Below, one piece after another: positions 6,534 to 15,183 of a stretch of 64,000 bases of DNA. Below the pieces are notes generated by a model. That model was not told the origin of the DNA, ran no database searches, and worked only from the letters and a program-made list of their open reading frames with translations. Numbering within the stretch: the stretch's first letter is position 1; each line of letters opens with the position of its first letter. This stretch comes from Pseudomonadales bacterium (GTDB lineage: Bacteria; Pseudomonadota; Gammaproteobacteria; Pseudomonadales; Porticoccaceae), in NCBI GenBank assembly GCA_024234435.1, contig JACKOF010000001.1:1364001-1428000 (forward strand), written 5' to 3'. Made by a program: the position numbers and the translations under genes.

Positions 6534-9185
6534 TTACAAGCTCTTTCTGGCTATCTCATAAACGTCTTTCGACAAATCAGGTACAGCAACAACTCTTTCC
6601 AGCTGTGCCTTCATCAACTGCTGCCTTTCATTAGAGTAACGACGCCATTTACACAGAGGTGCGAGTAGCCGCGAAGCTACTTGCGGATTCAGTCTGTCAA
6701 GGGTGATCACGTTGTCTGCCAGAAATTGATAGCCGAGGCCATCCTGCCGATGGAAGTTAACCGCATTCGCACTACAGAAAGCGCCTATTACGGCACGTAC
6801 CTTGTTGGGGTTTTTAATATCGAACGTTTCATGCTCCATCAGTTGCTGTACTCGTTCCAGACCACCAGGTAGCGAACACATGGCTTGAGACTGAAACCAC
6901 TGGTTAACCACCAGGGATTCGTGCTGCCACTTCTGATAAAAGCTTTCAAGAACATCGGGCACTAACGCCTTCGCCTCATCCCGGGAATCATTCAGCAGGC
7001 AATTCAGTGCGGCAATGGTGTCGGTCATATTGGCTGAATCTGCCAACAGGTGCTCTGTGAACGATAGCGAGTCTGTGTGCCGCCCTGCCACCAGATAGGC
7101 AAGCGCCAGGTTTTTCAGGCTGCGCAGGCCAATTTGTTCGGCACTGGGCTGATATTCCATTGCTGAAAGTGCTTCGCTGGCGGTTCGATATACAACCATA
7201 AATTCCTGGGCGAGCTGTTGGCCCAATTCCGCTCGAACAAACTGCCGCACGTAATGGATACCGTCAACATCAACCGTATCAGCCAGCTCTGAAAGATAGG
7301 CCTCTGTCGGGAGAGTCAGAATCAGTGCTAGCATGGCCTTGTCGGGGTTAGCGTCTGCCAGAACTGCGGCAAAAGCATTGACCAAACGGTTATCCAGAAC
7401 CAGTGGCGCGCCCTTTCGGTAATCCTCAACCAGCTGTTGCATGAGTGCGACGGCCAGTCGTTGGCCAGCATCCCAACGGTTAAACCCATCAGTATCGTGA
7501 CTCATCAGGTAAGAGTAGTCATCAAGGCTATAAGGAAAACTCAGTTTCACTGGCGCGGAAAAGCCCCGTAAAAGCGAAGGCACTGGCTGAACAGGCACAT
7601 TGTTGAAGACAATGGTTTGATCGGTATCCGTCAGCTCTATGACCTGCTCGGTTTTTCCATCAGTCGTCAAGGGTAAATCGCCATTGTCAGTCACCAGGCC
7701 AACGGCAACCGGAATCAGAAACGGCTGCTTTTCAGCTTCTGTTGCCTCAGGGGTGGCTGGGCAATGCTGATGAAAGTGCAGCTGGTATTGCTGCTTGTCA
7801 GCGAGGTATTCTCCCCGCACATCAAGCCTTGGCGTTCCGGCCTGGCGATACCAGTTCATAAACTGGTTGAAGTCGCGACCACTGACTTCCGACATGGCGG
7901 CCACGAAATCTTCAATGGTAACTGCTTGCCCGTCGTGACGTTCGAAATACAAATCACTGCCTGCGCGAAACAATTCAGGTCCGATTAATGTGCGAACCAT
8001 ACGCACAACTTCCGCACCCTTCTCATAAATAGTCAGCGTATAAAAGTTGGAAATTTCCATAAAAGATGCCGGTTGCACCGGGTGGGCAGTAGGACCTGAG
8101 TCTTCAGCAAACTGGGCGGTACGCAACCAGCTGACCTCCTCTACCCTTTTAACGGTGCGAGAGCCCATATCGGCAGAAAACTCGGAATCTCGGAATACGG
8201 TAAAACCCTCCTTGAGGCTCAGCTGGAACCAGTCACGGCAGGTTACCCGATTGCCTGACCAGTTGTGGAAATATTCGTGAGCAACAACCCCTTCCACTCG
8301 CTGAAACGCAAAATCGGTTGTAGTTTCTGGTGCCGCGAGCACACATGAGGTATTAAAAATATTGAGGCCCTTGTTTTCCATGGCACCCATATTGAAGTCA
8401 TCAACGGCCACAATCATAAAAATATCGAGATCGTACTCCCGTCCATAAACATCCTCATCCCAGCGCATGGCATTTTTCAGCGAGCGCATGGCGTGATCAC
8501 ATTTGTTTAGATCCTTCTCTTCAACAAATATGCGCAACTTGATCTCTCGCCCTTTGCAGGTTGTAAAACTGTCGTCCACCACAGCCAGATCACCCGCCAC
8601 CAACGCAAACAGGTAGCTGGGTTTGCGAAAGGGATCATGCCATTTGGCCCAGTGCCGTCCCCCTTCGACCTGTCCTTGCGCTACCAGATTGCCGTTGGAA
8701 AGCAGCACCGGAAACTCGTTGTCGGCTTCAATGGTGGTGGTGAATTCAGACATGACATCCGGACGATCCAGATAATAGGTAATTTTACGAAAGCCTTCCG
8801 CCTCGCACTGAGTACAATACATGGTGCGAGAGCGGTACAATCCTTCGAGTGAAGTATTCTTCTCCGGGTGAATCAATACTTCAGTCTCAAGGGTAAACGC
8901 GGCATCACAGTCATCAATATGCAGCTCGTCAGCAGTAACCCGATAACGATTTTTCGGCAACTCGACACCATCTATCCGTATATTCAACAATTCCAGCTGC
9001 TGGCCATGCAGAACCAGTGTAGAAGAGGCATCGGCAACATTCGGGTTGCGCCTGATTTGCAGCATAGAAGTCACCCGGGTTTGGCCCGGATGGATATTGA
9101 TGTAAAGCTCTGTATGATCAATCAGAAAATCAGGCTGGCGGTAATCTTTCAGATATATGGTACGCGGTTGAGAGTCTCTGAACAC
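6534..9185 (-). CDS. pepN: Aminopeptidase N (M1 zinc metallopeptidase)
   Basis: At 883 residues this is the usual PepN length. It removes N-terminal residues from peptides in the cytoplasm during protein turnover. The substrate-binding GAMEN motif is at 267-271 and the zinc site is H303-E304-x-x-H307 with E326 as third ligand (HEYFHNW then SLKEGFTVFRD). The N-terminal beta-domain and the C-terminal helical domain are complete. The start codon is GTG at 9183-9185 with an AGGG nine bases upstream; no in-frame ATG lies between it and the preceding gene, which ends 16 bases upstream, so the two are likely cotranscribed. Confidence 0.96.
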   Translation of the reverse strand: MFRDSQPRTIYLKDYRQPDFLIDHTELYINIHPGQTRVTSMLQIRRNPNVADASSTLVLHGQQLELLNIRIDGVELPKNRYRVTADELHIDDCDAAFTLETEVLIHPEKNTSLEGLYRSRTMYCTQCEAEGFRKITYYLDRPDVMSEFTTTIEADNEFPVLLSNGNLVAQGQVEGGRHWAKWHDPFRKPSYLFALVAGDLAVVDDSFTTCKGREIKLRIFVEEKDLNKCDHAMRSLKNAMRWDEDVYGREYDLDIFMIVAVDDFNMGAMENKGLNIFNTSCVLAAPETTTDFAFQRVEGVVAHEYFHNWSGNRVTCRDWFQLSLKEGFTVFRDSEFSADMGSRTVKRVEEVSWLRTAQFAEDSGPTAHPVQPASFMEISNFYTLTIYEKGAEVVRMVRTLIGPELFRAGSDLYFERHDGQAVTIEDFVAAMSEVSGRDFNQFMNWYRQAGTPRLDVRGEYLADKQQYQLHFHQHCPATPEATEAEKQPFLIPVAVGLVTDNGDLPLTTDGKTEQVIELTDTDQTIVFNNVPVQPVPSLLRGFSAPVKLSFPYSLDDYSYLMSHDTDGFNRWDAGQRLAVALMQQLVEDYRKGAPLVLDNRLVNAFAAVLADANPDKAMLALILTLPTEAYLSELADTVDVDGIHYVRQFVRAELGQQLAQEFMVVYRTASEALSAMEYQPSAEQIGLRSLKNLALAYLVAGRHTDSLSFTEHLLADSANMTDTIAALNCLLNDSRDEAKALVPDVLESFYQKWQHESLVVNQWFQSQAMCSLPGGLERVQQLMEHETFDIKNPNKVRAVIGAFCSANAVNFHRQDGLGYQFLADNVITLDRLNPQVASRLLAPLCKWRRYSNERQQLMKAQLERVVAVPDLSKDVYEIARKSL

Positions 9186-9201
9186 TGCATTGAACCCTGT
9201 A

Positions 9202-10029
9202 TTAGTAAGTGACGTTAACCTTGTAAGCGGTGTATTTACGGATATTTATGACACCAGTGTCCAGCATTAAATACTGCCCCTTGATGCCCATTAGCGTACC
9301 CTCCACCAATGGGGTTTTATCCATATTGTGACTGGTGACTTTCGTCGGGTACTCCAGCACCGGATACCGAATATCAAGGGCGCTTTCATCCTCAAGCCTC
9401 TGCAAAGCCTGCAGGCCGAATTTCTGCTCTAACCCTTTTAATTCCGTATCACACTGATCAAATAATGCATCTCTTAACGCAAGTAAATCTATTGGCTCAA
9501 CATGACCCTTCAGCATCGTCCGCCAGTTAGTCTTGTCAGCCACATGCTGACGCAAGATATCTTCCACCCGACCAGACTGGTAGCGGGTTTTAACTCTCAG
9601 TATCGGTAAAGCCTGAACTGCACCCTGATCAATCCAGCGCGTAGGCAACTGACTGGCTCGGGTAATACCCACTTTGGCCCCGGACGAATTCGCCAGATAG
9701 ACAATATGGTCTGTCATACAGAACTGATCACCCCACTCCGGCTCACGACAGGTTCCCAAATGATGATGACATTTTTCCGGGCTGACAATGCATTGATCAC
9801 ACTGCGCCAGTTTTTTAAAACAGGGGTAACAATACCCCTGGTTAAAACTTTTATTGCTGCGTCTGCCGCAGTGGGTGCAGTGAATTTCACCAACGAATTG
9901 CAAACTGATTTTACTGCCAAGCAAGTTATTCAGCGGCAACCAGACATCATCCAGCGGTAGCTGATATTCAACCCTGTCCGAAAGGTTGGTGGCCATCTTT
10001 TGTAAATGACCGGCGTACTGCTCTGTCAT
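9202..10029 (-). CDS. DUF2797 family protein with zinc-finger and GIY-YIG-like region
   Basis: A 275-residue member of the DUF2797 family, common next to pepN or yeaC in gammaproteobacteria. The first half has a cysteine-rich zinc ribbon-like region (CTHCGRRSNKSFNQGYCYPC, then CDQC, CHHHLGTC) around residues 51-95. It is followed by HIVYLANSSGAKVGITRASQ, which looks like the core strand of a GIY-YIG fold. The family function is not established; nucleic-acid binding or processing is a reasonable guess from the fold. ATG start at 10027-10029. It lies between pepN and yeaC, all on the minus strand. Confidence 0.85.
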   Translation of the reverse strand: MTEQYAGHLQKMATNLSDRVEYQLPLDDVWLPLNNLLGSKISLQFVGEIHCTHCGRRSNKSFNQGYCYPCFKKLAQCDQCIVSPEKCHHHLGTCREPEWGDQFCMTDHIVYLANSSGAKVGITRASQLPTRWIDQGAVQALPILRVKTRYQSGRVEDILRQHVADKTNWRTMLKGHVEPIDLLALRDALFDQCDTELKGLEQKFGLQALQRLEDESALDIRYPVLEYPTKVTSHNMDKTPLVEGTLMGIKGQYLMLDTGVINIRKYTAYKVNVTY

Positions 10030-10054
10030 GATCCGGTTTCCAAAAGAACCATTA

Positions 10055-10324
10055 TTAATTCCACTTTAATGGCTTAGGCTGATCGTCAGATGGCTCAACC
10101 TTGCCCTCGCCACCACAATGGCTATGCTTTTTGGTGTGGATAAAACCCACCCTGTCCTCTTCCTGTTTAAAAGCAGCATCATAGGCAATCACTGCCTGTA
10201 AACAGTTTTCTTTCTGCTCTGATGTCAACGGCGTGCCGTCAGACCACTTACCGATTTCAACTGCTTGACGGAGCTTACTGTAAGCCTCCGGGGTGATACT
10301 GCTGATAAGTTGCTGTAAATCCAT
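10055..10324 (-). CDS. yeaC: YeaC / DUF1315 family small protein
   Basis: An 89-residue protein starting MDLQQLISSITPEAY. I chose the ATG at 10322-10324 over a TTG three codons upstream because family members begin with this segment. The core GKWSDGTPLTSEQKENCLQAVIAYD is characteristic of the DUF1315 family (E. coli YeaC). A His/Cys-rich patch (TKKHSHCGGEG) lies near the C-terminus. Function is unknown. The gene lies 25 bases upstream of the DUF2797 gene and 21 bases downstream of the rhomboid gene, in one run of minus-strand genes. Confidence 0.85.
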   Translation of the reverse strand: MDLQQLISSITPEAYSKLRQAVEIGKWSDGTPLTSEQKENCLQAVIAYDAAFKQEEDRVGFIHTKKHSHCGGEGKVEPSDDQPKPLKWN

Positions 10325-10345
10325 AATATTCAAACTTTCGTGGTT

Positions 10346-11197
10346 TTAACGATTATTTTTTGCCTTTGGAGCGCCGGAAACAGCCAGAGCCATACCTATC
10401 AAAAGGCCTCCGGCGTGGGCTGCATTAGCGACACTGCCCGCCATCAGCGCATCAATCACCCCGGTCATGCAGATAAACAGCCAAGCCAGCATAAACCCGA
10501 CAACGCCTCTGGGCAGTTGGGTTAAGCGCTGCGGTGCAATTTTATGGCGAATCCACAGATAACCCAACAAGCCGTAAACCACACCAGACAAGCCGCCAAA
10601 CAGCGAGGGGCCACTCCACCAGTATTGGGCAATATTGGCACCTACTGCCATTAGCAACAGCATAACAGCAGACTGTGCGCTCCCCACCAACAATTCAACC
10701 CTGCGGCCTAACTCCCACAGCCAAAGACTGTTAAATGCAATATGAAAAATACCAAAGTGCAAAAAAGCTGGTGTTAAAAGACGCCAGTACTGGCCTTTAT
10801 CAAAGGATTCCTCTGCAGCACGAAAGCCTATCTGATCACCAACAATGACAAATTCCTGAAAGGTCAGCCAGTGAACCCAGTCAAACTGAAAGGGCACCAC
10901 CAATGCACCCAGAACCCCTAAAACCAGCGTAATGCAAACGACCGGAAAGCGTTCAAAACCGGCAAGCAAGGCTTGCTTCCGAGCTGGTGCAGAATCCATC
11001 TCGGTTGGCGGCACCGTTATCTGAAGAATCTGAACAACCTGGTCGACCTGCTCCGGGTTTGCCACCCATAGTTGCTGCACCCCGGAAGAGCGCCGTAAAT
11101 CATAGCGAATATTCAAGTAGTCCAGCTGACGACAGGCAATAACCAGATTCGCTTCCGCCGGAAATTCTGCCACTAAAGTCCAGTTTAATTCCTTCAC
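10346..11197 (-). CDS. glpG: GlpG-type rhomboid intramembrane serine protease
   Basis: The 283-residue protein has a cytoplasmic N-terminal domain (about 1-75) as in GlpG and about six membrane helices. The catalytic serine is S204 in GGLSGVVYGLLGY and the histidine is H261 in NAAHAGGLLIG, together forming the rhomboid Ser-His dyad. An HFGIFHIAFN segment supplies the conserved oxyanion-side residues. It cleaves membrane-protein substrates within or near the bilayer; physiological substrates are unknown. The start is GTG at 11195-11197, just after the nadK stop (nine bases), indicating cotranscription with nadK. Confidence 0.93.
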   Translation of the reverse strand: MKELNWTLVAEFPAEANLVIACRQLDYLNIRYDLRRSSGVQQLWVANPEQVDQVVQILQITVPPTEMDSAPARKQALLAGFERFPVVCITLVLGVLGALVVPFQFDWVHWLTFQEFVIVGDQIGFRAAEESFDKGQYWRLLTPAFLHFGIFHIAFNSLWLWELGRRVELLVGSAQSAVMLLLMAVGANIAQYWWSGPSLFGGLSGVVYGLLGYLWIRHKIAPQRLTQLPRGVVGFMLAWLFICMTGVIDALMAGSVANAAHAGGLLIGMALAVSGAPKAKNNR

Positions 11198-11205
11198 TTT
11201 TACAG

Positions 11206-12117
11206 CTAACCGTCTTCCCGCATGTCAGTATCCCTGGAAAAGTCGAGACGACTTCCCCAACCCAGCTTGGAGCGGCAGGTCTCATAAAAATTATGGCCCG
11301 GCGGATGAATTAATCGCAACAGGCGGTTTTTTTTGCGAATATGAATAATATCACCCGGCTCAGTTTTGATGTATTCCTGCCCGTCACAAGTGACAAAAGG
11401 GTGCAATTCGTTTCGGGCTCCCACAAGAATTTCTATCGAACTGTTACCGCTCACCACAATAGGCCTGCTGGTTAAGGTATGCGGATTCATGGGAACCAGC
11501 CCTATAGCATCCAGGCCGGGGTGCAAAATAGGCCCGCCCCCGGAAAGTGCATAGGCAGTCGACCCCGTTGGGGTGGAAACAATCAGGCCATCTGAGCGCT
11601 GGCTGTATACAAACTTGCCATCAATGGTGAGCTCAAACTCCATCATCCGCACCGACTTGCCCGGATGCAGCACTACATCGTTTAACGCGTTACCTGTACC
11701 AATTAACTGCTGATCGCGCTTGATTTCCACATCCAGTAAAAAACGCGTCGATTCTATAAAATCACCCTGTAAAACCAAGGTAACATCCCGCTCAATATCC
11801 GCGGGTAAAATATCGTTAAGAAAACCCAATCTGCCACGATTGATACCCATTAGCGGCACCTGGTAATCCACCAGATGCCTCGCTGCCGCCAGCATGCTAC
11901 CATCTCCACCAACAACAATGACCAGATCAATTTTGTTCTGTAGATCGCTCTCCTGCATGACCGGCAAATCAACCATGCCCAATCTTTTTGCCGTTTCCGC
12001 TTCCAACAACACCTCAATGCTGCGGCCAAGCAGCAAGGCAGCCAGCTGCTCAACGGAATGCTGTACCTGCGAAATATGTGTGTTGGCAACAATTGCTATA
12101 TGTTTGAAGTGATCCAT
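11206..12117 (-). CDS. nadK: NAD kinase
   Basis: NadK phosphorylates NAD to NADP using ATP. The 303-residue protein shows the GGDGSMLAAARHL motif (ATP/NAD-binding, catalytic Asp), the GFLNDI segment and the conserved DGLIVSTPTGSTAYALSGGG region. Length and motif order match E. coli NadK. The ATG is at 12115-12117. It precedes the rhomboid gene in the same direction. Upstream lies the terminator of the neighbouring exported-protein gene, so nadK needs its own promoter in the roughly 55 bases before its start, and I could not identify one. Confidence 0.97.
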   Translation of the reverse strand: MDHFKHIAIVANTHISQVQHSVEQLAALLLGRSIEVLLEAETAKRLGMVDLPVMQESDLQNKIDLVIVVGGDGSMLAAARHLVDYQVPLMGINRGRLGFLNDILPADIERDVTLVLQGDFIESTRFLLDVEIKRDQQLIGTGNALNDVVLHPGKSVRMMEFELTIDGKFVYSQRSDGLIVSTPTGSTAYALSGGGPILHPGLDAIGLVPMNPHTLTSRPIVVSGNSSIEILVGARNELHPFVTCDGQEYIKTEPGDIIHIRKKNRLLRLIHPPGHNFYETCRSKLGWGSRLDFSRDTDMREDG

Positions 12118-12171
12118 TTGTTATCTGGCAAGCTCAAAGAAAACCTGGCATCAATTATACACCGCACACAC

Positions 12172-12200
12172 AAAAAGGCCGTCTAAAAAGACGGCCTTTT
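12172..12200 (-). terminator. Rho-independent terminator of the PEP-CTERM-like gene (copy 1)
   Basis: A near-perfect hairpin of A5-GGCCGTCT and its complement around a short A-rich loop, with a T-run on the minus strand. Its 29 bases are identical to those at 13221-13249, on the other side of the gene at 12254-13021. Confidence 0.85.
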
Positions 12201-12253
12201 ACGGAGTGTTGGTAAATTAATGCTTCTTTATAAATACACTTGCCATCTATGTA

Positions 12254-13021
12254 CTAGCACAGAAGTTCATTGCGAGGCTTAACAATACTTACCATCACTC
12301 CCAAACTCATCAGTATTAACCACAATGTTGCGGGTATTGAAATCTCTGCAGGAGGTGTAGCCCGTAAGGAACTACCAACAAGAAGAGGGATATTTCCTGC
12401 TGTATCAATTTCCAAAACGAAGCGGCTTCCAATCAAACCTGTCAAATCATCAGGAAGGAATAAATCCGTATTATTTATAAAACCAGCATCGTAGATAAAC
12501 TCAACTTGCAACACCAACTGACTATCATTAGCTCCCAAACCTAAAAATTGCCGCAACACCCACATATCAACAATGTCTGGGAAACTTGAATCGCCTAACT
12601 CCAGATTATTTTGGATAACTAAACTATGTGAAGTACTTCCGCCACTTTCTGAAGCGAAGTAAGAAACTAATTGGCCATTAATGAATACAGATTGTTCTGT
12701 TTGAGGAGGCGTATCTTCAGAAAAAGGCCCTCCGCTCACAACATAGAAGGCGCGCTCATTATTGGGAGGAATAATTCCGTTTGGGCTAATAAAAACTCCC
12801 AAATCAAAACGGACATTAGTGCTATAGCTATCGCCAACGTTTGCAGTGAGACCGAAAGTTGATTCCAGAATATTATCTCGATTATCAACATAAGAAATTA
12901 CTCCCGGTAAAGAGTAATTGATGTTTTCACCAACAAAAATAAATGCAGCACTTCCCTGAGAGACAAAAAAACCAACAAATACTAAGATGATATTTAAATT
13001 AAGCTTTATTCTTTTAGTCAT
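12254..13021 (-). CDS. Exported protein with PEP-CTERM-like sorting signal
   Basis: A 255-residue protein with an N-terminal signal peptide (about 1-25, ending QGSAA). The C-terminus has the tripartite form of exosortase substrates: a short motif (ISIPAT in place of VPEPA), a hydrophobic helix (LWLILMSLGVMVSIV) and a basic tail (KPRNE). I infer export, cleavage by an exosortase encoded elsewhere, and surface or exopolysaccharide association. The body is low in cysteine and rich in Asn, Ser and Gly with beta-strand character, and I recognise no enzyme domain. Local base composition is more AT-rich than nadK. It stands alone between two copies of one terminator. Confidence 0.72.
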   Translation of the reverse strand: MTKRIKLNLNIILVFVGFFVSQGSAAFIFVGENINYSLPGVISYVDNRDNILESTFGLTANVGDSYSTNVRFDLGVFISPNGIIPPNNERAFYVVSGGPFSEDTPPQTEQSVFINGQLVSYFASESGGSTSHSLVIQNNLELGDSSFPDIVDMWVLRQFLGLGANDSQLVLQVEFIYDAGFINNTDLFLPDDLTGLIGSRFVLEIDTAGNIPLLVGSSLRATPPAEISIPATLWLILMSLGVMVSIVKPRNELLC

Positions 13022-13219
13022 GACCCCTTCCCTGAGCTAGTGCGCCCACTGTAGCTTAGCTATGTCGCCAAGTCCCCAATAAACGAACTGACCGTATCAA
13101 AAGAGCCCGCATACGTAAAGCAAAATTCACACAAAAGGAACAATACCCTTAAACAAGTTAAATTTTAAAAAACTTTTCAACATCAATATATGTAAAGTAC
13201 TTCGACATTCTCGCGCACG

Positions 13220-13250
13220 AAAAAAGGCCGTCTAAAAAGACGGCCTTTTT
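13220..13250 (-). terminator. Rho-independent terminator of the tRNA-Val/tRNA-Asp transcript (copy 2)
   Basis: Same hairpin as at 12172-12200, located 15 bases beyond the 3' end of tRNA-Asp, with a T-run on the minus strand. Confidence 0.88.
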
Positions 13251-13264
13251 GCTTTACTCAAATA

Positions 13265-13341
13265 TGGCGACCCGGAAGGGACTTGAACCCTCGACCTCCG
13301 GCGTGACAGGCCGGCATTCTAACCAACTGAACTACCGGGCC
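13265..13341 (-). tRNA. tRNA-Asp (GTC)
   Basis: A 77-base cloverleaf on the minus strand with acceptor GGCCCGG/CCGGGTC (one G-U pair), encoded CCA, TTCAAGT T-loop and anticodon loop CTGTCAC. It follows tRNA-Val by 14 bases and shares its promoter. Confidence 0.96.
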
Positions 13342-13355
13342 GCGACATTCTTTCA

Positions 13356-13431
13356 TGGTGGGTGGTGCAGGGATCGAACCTGCGACCCTCGCCTTGTAAG
13401 GGCGATGCTCTCCCAGCTGAGCTAACCACCC
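13356..13431 (-). tRNA. tRNA-Val (TAC)
   Basis: A 76-base cloverleaf with acceptor GGGTGGT, encoded CCA and anticodon loop CTTACAA, giving TAC. First gene of a Val-Asp tRNA pair. Confidence 0.96.
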
Positions 13432-13447
13432 TCCGAAAGAGACGCGC

Positions 13448-13475
13448 ATTCTACCGAATTCATGGGTCTTGTCAA
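13448..13475 (-). promoter_or_regulatory. Sigma70 promoter of the tRNA-Val/tRNA-Asp pair
   Basis: On the minus strand TTGACA (13470-13475) and TAGAAT (13448-13453) are 16 bases apart, followed by a GCGCG discriminator typical of stringent control. Confidence 0.82.
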
Positions 13476-13564
13476 ACCTTATTAGCGCGATTATCTATAC
13501 TTAATTTTACAGCGGTATTAAGATGGCCGCCCCCAGCAGAATTAACCTGATTGACGTTGTACAT

Positions 13565-13924
13565 ATGATGGAAATTTTCAAGGAATTCACTTTTGAAGCC
13601 GCTCATTTATTGCCCAATGTACCACCTGGGCACAAATGTGGCCGCCTACACGGGCACTCTTATAACATCACCATTTTTCTCAGCGGTGATGCAGGCGAAC
13701 AGACCGGTTGGGTAATGGATTTTGGCGAACTGAAAGAGCATTTCAAGCCTGTATATGAGCAATTGGACCACAACTACCTGAACGATATTAAAGGCCTTGA
13801 AAACCCAACCAGCGAGAATATCGCACGCTGGATCTGGCAACAGCTCAAACCCTCCCTGCCCCTACTCAGCAAAGTGCAGGTACGGGAAACCTGTACCAGC
13901 GGTGCTATTTACAGCGGCCACTAA
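13565..13924 (+). CDS. queD: 6-carboxy-5,6,7,8-tetrahydropterin synthase (QueD)
   Basis: QueD converts 7,8-dihydroneopterin triphosphate to 6-carboxytetrahydropterin, the first committed step to queuosine tRNA modification. The core of about 119 residues starts [16 protein letters not shown] with the first zinc histidine. The [10 protein letters not shown] segment holds the catalytic Cys and the other two zinc histidines, LDHNYLND follows, and a C-terminal E of VRETCTSG anchors the pterin. Two consecutive ATG codons (13565 and 13568) fit the family start; an upstream in-frame ATG at 13523 would add an unlikely extension. No clear ribosome site is visible. The gene faces the yfcH-type gene tail to tail. 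Confidence 0.93.
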   Translation: MMEIFKEFTFEAAHLLPNVPPGHKCGRLHGHSYNITIFLSGDAGEQTGWVMDFGELKEHFKPVYEQLDHNYLNDIKGLENPTSENIARWIWQQLKPSLPLLSKVQVRETCTSGAIYSGH

Positions 13925-13936
13925 ACCCGAGAAATG

Positions 13937-14845
13937 CTAGGCCAGTAAATCTTTCAGCGCCGCCTCAAGCTGTGGGAATTTAAATTCGTACCCGGTTTCA
14001 AGAGCTTTGCGCGGATAAACTTTTTGACCGCTGAGTAACAGTTCCTTAGCCATTTCTCCAAAAATTAACCTAACCATTGGCCCAGGTATTCTGAAAACCG
14101 CTGGTCGGTGGAGAACCGCCCCCAATATTTTGGTGAACTGTTTATTAGTCACCGGGTTTGGAGCAGTCGCATTGACTGCACCACGAATATCCGAACGCCT
14201 GATTAAGTGAAACACCAGGCCGACAAAATCCTCTACATGAATCCAGGGCATCCACTGCTTGCCGTTACCGATGACTCCACCTAGCGCCATCCGAAATGAC
14301 GGTAGCATTCTGGCAAGAGCACCCTTTTCCTTATCCAGAACAATGCCCGTGCGAACCAGGCAGACCCTGCTGCCAAGCTCTGTAAATTGCTTTGCTGCGT
14401 TTTCCCAGGCCGCACAGAGCTGGTGAGAAAACGAATCGTGAAACTTGCCGGATTCATCCAGTAGTCTGTCCTCGTGAGGGCCATAATAACCAACCGCGGA
14501 GCCATTGACGACAAGCCGGGGGGCAAACCCCCGCTGGCTAAAATCGGCATACAGCGACTGCGTCGTGCCAACACGACTGGCCATAAACTTTTCTTTACGC
14601 GCTTTGTTCCAGCGACCGTTGATGAGTGGCTCACCCGCCAGATTGACAAGACAAGTCACCTTCTCCAGATCCGCCACATCATTCAGAGAGGAAAAAAGAC
14701 CAATGTTTTTCGGAAGCAAGTCGCCCGCGCGGATAACGTTACGCGTTAATACAGCAACCCTGTGCCCCCTGGAAAGCGCGTGCCGACATAACGCCTGACC
14801 AAGAAAGCCGGTTCCTCCTGTCATCAGTAAATAATGATCAACCAT
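13937..14845 (-). CDS. yfcH: TIGR01777 / YfcH family NAD(P)-dependent epimerase-like protein
   Basis: A 302-residue extended short-chain dehydrogenase/reductase. The N-terminal Rossmann motif TGGTGFLGQALCRHAL binds the cofactor. NGSAVGYYG carries the conserved YfcH family signature, and the C-terminal DUF1731-like region (ALETGYEFKFPQLEAALKDL) is typical of the family. Substrate is unknown; sequence relatives were linked to sugar-nucleotide epimerases and to a cell-division inhibitor annotation (SulA) in older records, which I do not support. The ATG is at 14843-14845. Confidence 0.9.
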   Translation of the reverse strand: MVDHYLLMTGGTGFLGQALCRHALSRGHRVAVLTRNVIRAGDLLPKNIGLFSSLNDVADLEKVTCLVNLAGEPLINGRWNKARKEKFMASRVGTTQSLYADFSQRGFAPRLVVNGSAVGYYGPHEDRLLDESGKFHDSFSHQLCAAWENAAKQFTELGSRVCLVRTGIVLDKEKGALARMLPSFRMALGGVIGNGKQWMPWIHVEDFVGLVFHLIRRSDIRGAVNATAPNPVTNKQFTKILGAVLHRPAVFRIPGPMVRLIFGEMAKELLLSGQKVYPRKALETGYEFKFPQLEAALKDLLA

Positions 14846-14977
14846 GCCACCACCTATTTCATGATATACAGTCTAGATAACATGTGAATGAATAGAAATG
14901 GTTACTAAATAGATACTCACAAAAAATCGGAAAATAACGCTCCATCAGATATTGCTGACCTCCCGTTTAAAACAGAC

Positions 14978-15012
14978 ACAAAAAAGCCCCGGGAACACCG
15001 AGGCTTTTTTGT
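14978..15012 (-). terminator. Rho-independent terminator of tRNA-Pro
   Basis: ACAAAAAAGCC pairs with GGCTTTTTTGT around a 13-base loop; on the minus strand the T-run ends the transcript six bases after the tRNA. Confidence 0.82.
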
Positions 15013-15017
15013 CTAAC

Positions 15018-15094
15018 TGGTCGGAGCGGCCGGATTTGAACCGACGACCACCACACCCCCAGTGTGGTGCGCTACCAGGCTGCGCTACGCTCCG
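15018..15094 (-). tRNA. tRNA-Pro (GGG)
   Basis: A 77-base cloverleaf with acceptor CGGAGCG, encoded CCA, TTCAAAT T-loop and anticodon loop CTGGGGG, giving GGG. It has its own promoter and terminator and lies downstream of the merR-like gene. Confidence 0.95.
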
Positions 15095-15122
15095 ATAAAA
15101 CAGGGGTTTTCAGAAGGCGCAC

Positions 15123-15150
15123 ATGATAGCGGATACGCTTTTCAATTCAA
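15123..15150 (-). promoter_or_regulatory. Sigma70 promoter of tRNA-Pro
   Basis: On the minus strand TTGAAT (15145-15150) and TATCAT (15123-15128) are 16 bases apart, followed by GTGCGCC, a GC-rich discriminator. Confidence 0.7.
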
Positions 15151-15183
15151 GAAATATTTAAGGTCTGCTCACCTAAAGAATAA

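Noticed and set aside
6441..6668. 75-residue plus-strand frame before and into pepN
   Set aside because: Second half is antisense to pepN; the first 30 residues matched nothing I could name.
13258..13449. Frame spanning tRNA-Asp and tRNA-Val on the minus strand
   Set aside because: Translated tRNA genes; a common false ORF.
13523..13564. Upstream in-frame ATG for queD
   Set aside because: It would add 14 residues not found in QueD relatives; no ribosome site was evident for it.
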